Part shown: positions 15,415 through 22,467 of the stretch, piece after piece | How positions within the stretch are numbered: the first letter of the stretch is position 1 | Layout of the letters: each line of letters begins with the position of its first letter | Assembly (NCBI GenBank): GCA_024280855.1 | Contig: JAJRPG010000062.1 | Span: 17,208 to 81,207 of the forward strand | DNA from: Planctomycetota bacterium | GTDB taxonomy: Bacteria; Planctomycetota; Phycisphaerae; UBA1845 | Direction: 5' to 3' | DNA: 64,000 nucleotides | Notes under the pieces: model-generated | The model's input: only the letters and a program-made list of their open reading frames with translations | The model's database searches: none | Told to the model about the DNA's origin: nothing | Position numbers and translations under genes: made by a program

Positions 15415-15558
15415 GAATTGTGTTATGACAAACCGAGCGGCGAGCGCTAGCGACCCGTGTCTTCATTACGCAATAAATGCCGACAACACATTCGCACTCG
15501 CGACACATACAACCCTCCGAAGACACCGGGCGCTGGCGCTACCGGCTCTGATTAAATT
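15413..15558. repeat. About 146-bp repeat element (family F, copy 2)
   Basis: The left end is CTGAATTGTGTTATGACAAA and the right end is GGCGCTACCGGCTCTGATTA. It is inverted with respect to the copy at 4005-4144 and has an extra GCGAGCGCTAGC-like stretch in the left module. It ends 46 bp from the stop codon of the sulfotransferase gene. Confidence 0.65.
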
Positions 15559-15604
15559 ACATACGATTGGAAAATGTTTGAATGACTGGCAGCGCAATCG
15601 GCGA

Positions 15605-16540
15605 TTATTGCAAGTGCGCTTCCCAGATTTTTCGGTAACGGGCTTCGAGGCGGTCTTGGTTAAAGCCGAACATGCGGCAGAGTTTTCGCTGCAACAACAA
15701 CCCAAATCCATATCGCTTTATCGTGAAAAGTTTTTTCTTAAACCAATGATCGTAGTGGAGCAAAAAATTTCGCAACGCCCCCAATCGCTTCGGCTCGAAT
15801 TCGAGTTCGTACCCCAGGCTCGTAAGCATAGGCCCAGCTACGGCTTCTGCGATAGCTTTTTCCTTAGCCGGGATGCGCTGCTTCCATACATGAACCTTAC
15901 TCGGGTCAGGCAAGCTGTAACTGGAATTATCGCTATAGGACATCATCTTTTCGTCGTAGCTTGTCCCTAGATATTCACAAATACGGGCTAGCTCACTTTT
16001 GGAATCACCGATTAGCGAATCGTATCGCACGACGAGAAAGTCCTGTTCAGGTATCACCGACTTCAGCAACTCAACTTGTTGCATGGTGCATAGCCATCGC
16101 TTGGCGCCGGCGTACATATTCCCCGCCCAGCCCATAGCGCAAATCGAACGAGAGACGGCTCTGCCATCGCGCAGCATGTGAATAAACTTCGCGTTGGGAA
16201 AAAGCTTCGGGAGATGATGAAAATCTCGATGGATCGTCGCGCCGATTATCTTCTTCCGAGTTTGATTCGCCCGCTCATCGTAAAAACCTTGTACGGCTTG
16301 ATGATAGGTTTGATCAGTTCGAGGCAAGCCAAGATTGACGTGGGTAAAATGCCAATCCCCCTGAAGTTCCGTTAGCCAAGGCTGTCGGACCAAGTTAGCG
16401 GGATCATCATCGAAGGCTACCATGAACTCGCTGTCGTACATGCACGAAATATCCGGGTGATGATCTAACATCAATCGAAGCAACGTCGTGCCCGAACGGA
16501 CAGAACCCACCACGACAAATTGTTGAGAAGAATCATCCAT
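15605..16540 (-). CDS. Sulfotransferase family protein
   Basis: Transfers sulfate from PAPS to an unknown acceptor. The 5'-phosphosulfate loop is FVVVGSVRSGTTLLRLMLD at residues about 8-26, and the 3'-phosphate motif region is FLVVRYDSLIGD then ELARICEYLG. FIHMLRDGRAVSRSI contains the conserved R...S pair. The start is ATG 16540, preceded by AGGA at eight bases. A longer frame to 16603 adds 21 residues without a ribosome-binding site. The 311-residue length is normal. The C-terminus is basic and aromatic (FGLLLQRKLCRMFGF). A second, shorter sulfotransferase lies at 47334-47918. Confidence 0.82.
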   Translation of the reverse strand: MDDSSQQFVVVGSVRSGTTLLRLMLDHHPDISCMYDSEFMVAFDDDPANLVRQPWLTELQGDWHFTHVNLGLPRTDQTYHQAVQGFYDERANQTRKKIIGATIHRDFHHLPKLFPNAKFIHMLRDGRAVSRSICAMGWAGNMYAGAKRWLCTMQQVELLKSVIPEQDFLVVRYDSLIGDSKSELARICEYLGTSYDEKMMSYSDNSSYSLPDPSKVHVWKQRIPAKEKAIAEAVAGPMLTSLGYELEFEPKRLGALRNFLLHYDHWFKKKLFTIKRYGFGLLLQRKLCRMFGFNQDRLEARYRKIWEAHLQ

Positions 16541-16868
16541 GCGAAAAATCCTAACGAACAAAGCCCTATCTTGCCATTGGATCGTACCTCTCGCGCGACG
16601 CACCTGAGATCGTACCTGGTTATTATCGGCTGACTATCGCCACAGATAGAATCTCCGTTCGCGCAATTATCACTGATAACGCATCTGAAAAAGCTGTCAA
16701 ACAGCGCAAAGTAACGCCTGACACACTCAAATAGCCTTCCAGGATGTTTCATCCTGGCGGAAGTGGATAGCCAAGATCAAAATATTCCCCTGCTAGCTAC
16801 GAATAGAGTATCATCTCAGGTAAGATTGACTTGAGAATTTCGGCGGGATGATTGGGCGAGGAATTGTC
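16541..16868. other. Intergenic region with a perfect hairpin
   Basis: No gene seen. CCAGGATG-TTT-CATCCTGG at 16739-16757 is a perfect 8-bp stem, extended by CTT/GGAAG-type flanks to about 16736-16762. No U-run follows. It was not found elsewhere in the window. Confidence 0.55.
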
Positions 16869-17705
16869 ATGATAAACGTTTGCATTATGTCCGGACACGA
16901 TGGGCAGTTGAGATCAGAGAAGAAGTTTTACTTCACGCTCATGGGCCAATGCGCGATGACTAAACCCACCATCGCCCGGCTGATTATGGATCAACGCAAT
17001 CGCTCGCCGCAGATCAACCAAGCCCCCACTCCGAAATTTTTTCTCACCATCATGGGCAATACGGAACTGACGTGCCCCACGCTGACGCAGGAATTCCTGG
17101 ACCTTCGTGAGTTGATCGATAGCGGCAACTTCTCCCTTCACCATTGGGATCAAACTTTGGCAGACCTAGCTACAGTAGACCATTCCATCGCGTCTTTCAC
17201 GCTCATGGGCCAGTTCGATGAGCATGGCCTACCTCCTGAAAATGACGAGGTGGACGGATTAGCCCTCCACCGCCATTTGGGCAATTTGTGTGAGGAATCG
17301 CTCAACATCCTTCAATCCGGCGTTGGGCTACGCGGCGCAGAACGGCACACCATCATCTATCGCGCACTCGAAGCCGACCTCGAATCCGAAGAAACGGCCT
17401 CCCGGCAAATTGCGACCGGCGTGAAACAAGGTTTCGAAGATCCGTGGAAAAGAGCCGATATCAATTATATTCCAGGTCAAACTATACAGGGAACTGTGAC
17501 GAAAATCACTAATTTCGGCGTTTTTGTAGAGCTTGAAGAGGGCATAGAAGGATTAGTGCATACGAGTGAATTAGCCGATCATAAAGTGAATGATCCTCGT
17601 GACGAAGTTAGAGTCAGGGATAAAATGCAGGTCAAAATTCTCAGTGTTGATTCTGTCGATCGTAGTATTACCCTATCGAAAAAACGTGCAGAATGGGCCG
17701 CATGA
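16869..17705 (+). CDS. Chimeric protein: unknown N-terminal domain fused to a copy of the last S1 domain of rpsA
   Basis: 278 residues from ATG 16869 (GAGGA six bases upstream). An in-frame TTG/ATG extension to 16848 is less likely. The N-terminal 185 residues contain three spaced motifs of the form F-T/L-[LI]-M-G: YFTLMGQ, FLTIMGN and SFTLMGQ. I cannot place this part in a family. From about residue 190 to the end the protein matches the sixth S1 domain of RpsA nearly residue for residue. Shared blocks are NYIPGQ, VTKITNFGVFVELEE, SELADHKV and the terminal KKRAEW. The DNA is also closely similar (for example GTGACGAAAATCAC and TTTGTAGAGCTTGAAGAG in both), pointing to a rather recent duplication. 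It probably binds RNA; its role is unknown. Confidence 0.75.
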   Translation: MINVCIMSGHDGQLRSEKKFYFTLMGQCAMTKPTIARLIMDQRNRSPQINQAPTPKFFLTIMGNTELTCPTLTQEFLDLRELIDSGNFSLHHWDQTLADLATVDHSIASFTLMGQFDEHGLPPENDEVDGLALHRHLGNLCEESLNILQSGVGLRGAERHTIIYRALEADLESEETASRQIATGVKQGFEDPWKRADINYIPGQTIQGTVTKITNFGVFVELEEGIEGLVHTSELADHKVNDPRDEVRVRDKMQVKILSVDSVDRSITLSKKRAEWAA

Positions 17706-17758
17706 ACTTAACTTAATCCTGCATACCCAATTTCCTAGTTTGAACTCAATCAAAAAAG

Positions 17759-17787
17759 TTGCCTAACGCGCGACACGCCGATATTCT
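17759..17787 (+). promoter_or_regulatory. Probable promoter of tRNA-Ser
   Basis: TTGCCT (17759-17764), 17 bases, TATTCT (17782-17787), 72 bp upstream of the tRNA gene. Consensus-based prediction. Confidence 0.45.
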
Positions 17788-17858
17788 CTCTGCTGTCTAG
17801 CGATGATCCAAAATAGACAGGCAAACTACGCCTGCCCAAGAGGGTTAATCGCTACTCA

Positions 17859-17945
17859 GGAGAGGTGCCCGAGTGGCTGAAGGGGCTGGTTTCGAAAACC
17901 AGTGTGCGGGTAACTGTACCGGGGGTTCGAATCCCCCCTTCTCCG
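17859..17945 (+). tRNA. tRNA-Ser (anticodon CGA)
   Basis: An 87-nt class II tRNA. The acceptor arms are GGAGAGG and CTTCTCC (one G-U pair) with discriminator G. The anticodon stem CTGGT/ACCAG encloses TTCGAAA, giving anticodon CGA, which reads UCG. A long variable arm (TGTGCGGGTAACTGTACC) is typical of serine tRNAs. The T arm is GGGGG-TTCGAAT-CCCCC. CCA is not encoded. Confidence 0.95.
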
Positions 17946-18023
17946 ATTTTCTTCCCAATAATTCATTGCTTTAGAATTGCAATATGCGCATCCACACAGG
18001 AATGCGTTGTTCGTGTTCAAGTA

Positions 18024-18359
18024 TCAATCCAGAGGTATTTTATTAACGCTAGCGGCTGCAATGATGTGTTCGATCATTTCATCCTGCTCGATTATGGCTT
18101 CCTTGTTGGCCTTTGAGAGTTTTTTTATGCTATTTTCCACACTTAATGCCAAGCCTTTCGCACCAATCTTTTTCGTGAACACGACATGCAACGGACCTTT
18201 GCCACGAAGAGACTTCGCGCCTTTTCCTTTGCCCTGCTGATGTTCACCTAGTCGCCGAGATACGTCGGTCGAAATCCCCGTGTACAATGCACCGTTACCG
18301 CAGCGCAGCATATAGACATACCACTGAGGTGATATAGTTGAGTCATTTAGCATCTTCAA
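18024..18359 (-). CDS. GIY-YIG nuclease superfamily protein (YhbQ/UPF0213-like)
   Basis: A small single-domain protein of 111 residues. The defining motif is WYVYMLRCGNGALYTGISTD (residues 13-32), followed by VSRRLGEHQQGKGKGAKSLR, with conserved Arg and Lys. The glutamate of the active site probably lies in ALSVENSIKKLSK. Stand-alone UPF0213 proteins have uncertain roles; nuclease activity on damaged or structured DNA has been proposed for the family. The C-terminus after the domain is about 25 residues longer than the minimum. It is convergent with the tRNA-Ser gene and not in an operon. Confidence 0.85.
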   Translation of the reverse strand: MKMLNDSTISPQWYVYMLRCGNGALYTGISTDVSRRLGEHQQGKGKGAKSLRGKGPLHVVFTKKIGAKGLALSVENSIKKLSKANKEAIIEQDEMIEHIIAAASVNKIPLD

Positions 18360-18675
18360 GCTTCCCCAACTCCCTTGTCCTGCCGTCTCTCTCGGAACTT
18401 GCAGGATTCATCAATCATTCCAGTCGATATCATCGAACCATTCACCGATTTTAGATCACTAGCTTGATCTATGGCTTACCTTGACGACCACCATTGAAAT
18501 GAGGATAATTGAAACGTGCGGAATGGGCACATTTGATGCGCCAAGGGCAACCTCAGTTCTAGCTTGGCCAAAAATCATTGCTAACCGCAGTCGAGTTGAC
18601 GTGTCTTAATGGATTGATGGGTAAACGTGGCCCCAAATATAGCGAATAGTTCACTTTATTGAGGAGAAATTTTGC
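18360..18675. other. Intergenic region, no feature recognised
   Basis: I see no gene, tRNA or repeat here. TTGAGGAGAAAT at the right end is the ribosome-binding site of the next gene. Confidence 0.5.
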
Positions 18676-19857
18676 ATGCAAAGTGCCATCAGAATTCGAA
18701 GCATTCGTCTGTTAATTATCATGAGCTTGCTGGCGTCGCAGTCAATCGTTTACGCGAGTGATAAAACTCGCACGGTTCGCGCGACTGGTAGCGCTGTCGG
18801 AGAAGGTGCGGCGGCGAAGGCTGGTGCGATATTGGATGCACAGCGGAAGGCTGTCATAGAAGCGGCTGGTGTCTTTATTGATGCGCAGTCACTGGTCAAT
18901 AATTACGAGCTAATCGACGAAACAATCCTTTCCCACGCCCGTGGATACGTCACGGATACTAAAATTATTAATAATTGGAACGAAAATGGATTAACGTATT
19001 GCGAAATTCGCGCGGTCGTCGGCGTAGGCAATCTGGAACGGGATTGGAAAGCTGCCCTGCCTCAGCTAATACATCGCCAGAGTGCGCCGAGGTGCGTAGT
19101 CATTTTTTCCGAGGATGCGGACACGACAGACTCTATACCTGCTAAACCTGGCGGTAGCTGTGCCCATCGGATAGAAAATCTGCTGCAAAAAAGTGGCTTA
19201 CGATTGATCGATAAGCACACCATCGATCAGGTTTTGTTCAAGGATACCGAGGCGGCATTCCTGCGTGGCGATGCGGAGCAAATAGCCGCCAAGGCACAAC
19301 AATTCGATGCGGAATTATTGATTTTCGGTCAAGCGCAAGCAGAGCCACTCGGACCTCAATCCATTGGCGGACGGACACTATACCGATGGGAGATGGTATT
19401 GGATGCACGCATCATTCGCGCAGATACCGCAGAGGTTATTGTAACGGATTCCTACCCCCTCAAAACACCACATATGGCTGTTAATACGCGATGCGGCAGC
19501 AAGGGCTTTCGTAAGCTAGCTGATAAGGTCGGGCCTAAACTGCTTCGTGACCTAACCGACCACTGGCAGAAACGATTTCAACATCGCATTTTCGAAGTGC
19601 AGTTTCATGGATGCTCAGCCAACAACTTACGGCAACAAATCGTGCCCGCATTGTCGAGGATGCCAGGCGTCCGGGCCTATCGCGGCGTAGACGTAAAACG
19701 TACCGCGATGGAGGAATCATCAACAGAAATCTATTGGGCAGGAAACCTGTCTTCTTTGGCCAATGCAATTAACCAAATAAAAATCGACAACGTAGAATTT
19801 GAAGAAGAATCCAGCAGCGGTGGCCGCATTCGTTTTGAAGTGATAGGCCTCGATTAG
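18676..19857 (+). CDS. Secreted FlgT-N-like protein
   Basis: A 393-residue exported protein. The signal peptide is MQSAIRIRSIRLLIIMSLLA with cleavage near SIVYA-SDK. Residues about 35-130 (VRATGSAVGEGAAAKAGAIL ... SHARGYVTDTKIINNW) match the FlgT N-terminal domain/LPP20-like fold. That fold is found in flagellar outer-membrane-associated proteins and in unrelated envelope proteins. Residues about 135-290 look like the CsgG/FlgT middle-domain type (sensor of repeated CVVIFSEDAD, LLIFGQAQAEPLG, WEMVLDARIIRADT). No flagellar genes are nearby, so a flagellar role is not implied. A good ribosome-binding site (GAGGAG) precedes ATG 18676. It may function in outer-membrane assembly or as a periplasmic structural protein. 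Confidence 0.7.
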   Translation: MQSAIRIRSIRLLIIMSLLASQSIVYASDKTRTVRATGSAVGEGAAAKAGAILDAQRKAVIEAAGVFIDAQSLVNNYELIDETILSHARGYVTDTKIINNWNENGLTYCEIRAVVGVGNLERDWKAALPQLIHRQSAPRCVVIFSEDADTTDSIPAKPGGSCAHRIENLLQKSGLRLIDKHTIDQVLFKDTEAAFLRGDAEQIAAKAQQFDAELLIFGQAQAEPLGPQSIGGRTLYRWEMVLDARIIRADTAEVIVTDSYPLKTPHMAVNTRCGSKGFRKLADKVGPKLLRDLTDHWQKRFQHRIFEVQFHGCSANNLRQQIVPALSRMPGVRAYRGVDVKRTAMEESSTEIYWAGNLSSLANAINQIKIDNVEFEEESSSGGRIRFEVIGLD

Positions 19858-19918
19858 TGACTGGGTAATATCGATTCCGTCAGGATAACTTATAGTTCAT
19901 CTTTATAGAACGACACGC

Positions 19919-20674
19919 ATGAGCTTAGCCGCCTTCGAAGAATTGGATTACAGCATGTCGCCGTTAGGAGAATTGATCCTACGGCGGCGCGAAGTGCTGT
20001 CACTCGACCGAGCTGAAGTATTCGAAGTCAAACTCGACGGCGAATTCCTCATGTCCAGCCTCGTCAACGACGCTGAGATTGCACTGGCAGATTACGCCCT
20101 CCCCCTCGTCGCGCAGGATAAAATGGACGTGATGGTCGGCGGTCTTGGGCTTGGCTACACGGCCCAGGCTGCGCTGAAAAACAGAAACGTTGAATCTGTT
20201 ATTGTGGTCGAGTATCTACAGAGGGTCATTTCCTGGCATCAGCGCGAACTCGTTCCGCTAGGAAAGTCGCTAACACAAGACGCACGATGCCAGTTCGTTC
20301 ACGATGACTTTTTCGCGGTCGTCGGCTCACCATCTACGAACGGCGAGCAACCATCGCCCGCTTGTCCAAAATCAACAGACGACATCACCGCTAAATTATT
20401 TCATGCCATCTTACTCGACATCGATCATTCACCGCAGTGCCTGCTTCGTGCTGGTCATGCCGAGTTCTATACTTCGCAAGGTTTGAAACGATTAACCGAT
20501 CACATTCATCCTGGCGGCGTGTTTGCTTTGTGGTCAGCCGACGCTCCGGAAGAATCTTTGATGGCTAGCCTTCGCAGCGCTTTCTCTAGTGTGCAAGTTC
20601 TCGAATCTAATTTCTACAACCCGCTGCTCGACGAAGAAGATGTCAATTACATCGTCACGGCTCAACGAAGTTAG
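19919..20674 (+). CDS. Spermidine-synthase-like methyltransferase-fold protein
   Basis: A 251-residue soluble protein of the polyamine synthase/class I methyltransferase fold. The nucleotide-binding glycine motif is VMVGGLGLGYTAQAAL (residues about 77-92), and IVVEYLQRVISWH supplies the acidic residue at the end of strand 2. FHAILLDIDHSP corresponds to the catalytic-loop strand, and HIHPGGVFALWSAD follows. The N-terminus (MSPLGELILRRREVLSLDR) resembles a group of spermidine-synthase homologues without the canonical N-terminal beta domain. The substrate is therefore uncertain. It is 61 bp downstream of the FlgT-N-like gene on the same strand and may be co-transcribed. It is convergent with the carbonic-anhydrase-like gene, ending 12 bp from its stop codon. 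Confidence 0.75.
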   Translation: MSLAAFEELDYSMSPLGELILRRREVLSLDRAEVFEVKLDGEFLMSSLVNDAEIALADYALPLVAQDKMDVMVGGLGLGYTAQAALKNRNVESVIVVEYLQRVISWHQRELVPLGKSLTQDARCQFVHDDFFAVVGSPSTNGEQPSPACPKSTDDITAKLFHAILLDIDHSPQCLLRAGHAEFYTSQGLKRLTDHIHPGGVFALWSADAPEESLMASLRSAFSSVQVLESNFYNPLLDEEDVNYIVTAQRS

Positions 20675-20686
20675 TTGCGAAACGCT

Positions 20687-21304
20687 CTACGAACCAGGCG
20701 AAATCACGCGATTTGTCGTCGTAGCGGTTTGGCCAGTGCCCACAATTTGCCGAAGATTATGATCGTCAAGCGAATAAACCAACGGGGCTATGAGTATGCC
20801 AGCGTACGATTCTCGTAAACGCTGAGCCTCCAGCCATATATGATCCACAACATCCTCAAAACTGTAACCCGAAGCATGTTCATCGAAGTGCGCTTCTGCA
20901 CGAGTGCGGTCCCAACCCGCCTTCTCAACAAGGCCGGTCACGAACGCCTCACGATTAGCGATAACGTCAACCATGCGACACCCGTCATGCCCGATGACGC
21001 AAATATTACGGACACCTGCCACCGCAACCGCAAACGATATGTCAAAATTTACCATTGAAAGATTCGCGCCAGCAGACCGCAGAACGTAAGCAAAATTAGC
21101 TGGGATTCGGAGTTGAAACCGATGATCCATACACTTGCCAATCAGCAGGCCCGCATCGACATATTTCCGATGAGCCATACCTAGATTGTGATAGGCAAGA
21201 AGATCACCCACATCTGTCCCGCGATACTCCGGCAGAATATCGCGTTCATCAGATACGGGAATCAGTGTGAGGTCCAGCTCGCTATTTCCTCGCAACCAAC
21301 CCAC
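20687..21304 (-). CDS. Beta-carbonic-anhydrase-like protein
   Basis: A 205-residue protein of the beta-carbonic anhydrase fold. The zinc site can be traced: CMDHR (first Cys with the Asp-Arg dyad), then VIGHDGCRMVD, which supplies His and second Cys. In standard enzymes these read CSDSR or CMDAR and H-T-D/x-C-G. FAYVLRSAGANLSM corresponds to the conserved RNAGN segment. The enzyme family interconverts CO2 and bicarbonate. The changes here (H after D in CMDHR, and R after C instead of G) leave the activity open; many such homologues are not biochemically tested. GTG 21304 follows AAAGG. No transporter gene is adjacent. Confidence 0.72.
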   Translation of the reverse strand: MGWLRGNSELDLTLIPVSDERDILPEYRGTDVGDLLAYHNLGMAHRKYVDAGLLIGKCMDHRFQLRIPANFAYVLRSAGANLSMVNFDISFAVAVAGVRNICVIGHDGCRMVDVIANREAFVTGLVEKAGWDRTRAEAHFDEHASGYSFEDVVDHIWLEAQRLRESYAGILIAPLVYSLDDHNLRQIVGTGQTATTTNRVISPGS

Positions 21305-21549
21305 CTAGTTCCGCCTTTCTCTCCACAGCATAGGCCATAACACTAACGCCTTATGTAGTTAAATTTTATAAGGAATTCCTTCGTAACGCTACAAGCAACT
21401 TGCACATGCGTTTTTTTTGGAGAGTGGGAAAACGATGCCTCGGGGGAATAAAGCCATCAGAAAAGTCTGGTGTTTTCCCTTATGTATGCTCAATATTCAA
21501 TAACGGAATGGTCATCACAACAGGCCAAGACCCGAAGGGTATCATAGGC

Positions 21550-21804
21550 CTAATCAGCCTCGTAGTCTTCACGGTCCTGCTGGCGCTCGCGTACTCCGGC
21601 TTCGGTGTCGAAAAGTTTATACTTCGCCCGCAATCGCCAGTCGTCCAACGCGGCGCGGGCTTGATCGATATTTGCTTTATTGGTCCGATAGCGAGCCAAG
21701 GTTTCCTCCGCGAGTATTCGTAATCGAGGCTGCTGGTCAGCGGGAAGCTGATCGATTTGGGCGTTCAATTCTTTTAAGCGTAATCTAAATGCTTCTTCTG
21801 TCAT
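21550..21804 (-). CDS. Small conserved hypothetical protein
   Basis: An 84-residue, highly charged helical protein: MTEEAFRLRLKELNAQIDQL, then LAEETLARYRTN and ARAALDDWRLRAKYKLFD, ending EDYEAD. The pattern suggests two or three long helices with coiled-coil character. I associate this type with planctomycete genomes but know no function. AGGGAGG seven bases before ATG 21804 strongly supports this start. A longer frame reaches 21882 but would place the ribosome-binding site inside the gene. Confidence 0.65.
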   Translation of the reverse strand: MTEEAFRLRLKELNAQIDQLPADQQPRLRILAEETLARYRTNKANIDQARAALDDWRLRAKYKLFDTEAGVRERQQDREDYEAD

Positions 21805-22467
21805 CGCATTTCCTCCCTCAGTACCAGTCGCCACGCTAACTGTAGCAAGGTCTGGCTGGGGGAATGCTAGGCACGCAGGCATGTAAAGTCATCCAATAAA
21901 TAGTACAATATAACCATTTACATGCCACGATTATGGCACTCATGTTATTTGAGGACGTGTTTGTTAAAAAGCGTATTCTCAAAACCAATAGATATAGGAC
22001 TGACCGCCCGAAAGCTGCCTCATTATGAATTCCATTTCCAGTTATCAACCCGAGAGAACGAGCCTCCCGTTGGACACAATTTTAATTCGCAAATGGGCAA
22101 TTCGGTAAAATCGGCAACTTGGAGACATCAGCTTTCCCACAGTCGGCCTAGCCCGTGAAAAAAGCTCGTTCCGCAGTTATAGGTCGTAGTTCTACATACA
22201 GGAAAGCGGTTCAGAGCGTCCGCCAAGCCAGAGATTTGGTTATCGTACCGCGTTTGGGACGTCTGAATAAACGAAAATTTGCCAGAGTTACACTTTACGG
22301 GTGTACTTTCCCTTCCCAAGCGGCTAAAGTTGCATGATTGCACGCCTATTCGCTGGGGTTTGTACCCTGGCCCCGTTCGGGCATTATGCCCTGCTGGGGG
22401 GGGGACGATAGTAAGGCGGCATCAATGGGGATAAGGCTCACTTTAGCTAAATTGCAGGAACAAAGCC
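21805..22467. other. Intergenic region with a 9-base G run
   Basis: No gene supported in 663 bp. A homopolymer of nine G is at 22396-22404, 63 bp upstream of the next start codon and just after CCCCGTTCGGGC-like hairpin sequence (about 22361-22375). The ribosome-binding site AGGAA for the next gene is at the right end. Confidence 0.55.

Noticed and set aside
15395..15970. Rightward 191-codon open frame
   Set aside because: It is antisense to the sulfotransferase gene and begins inside repeats; the sulfotransferase has clear motifs.
21400..21723. Rightward 107-codon frame with a hydrophobic stretch
   Set aside because: Mostly antisense to the small helical protein gene, which has a strong ribosome-binding site and better composition.
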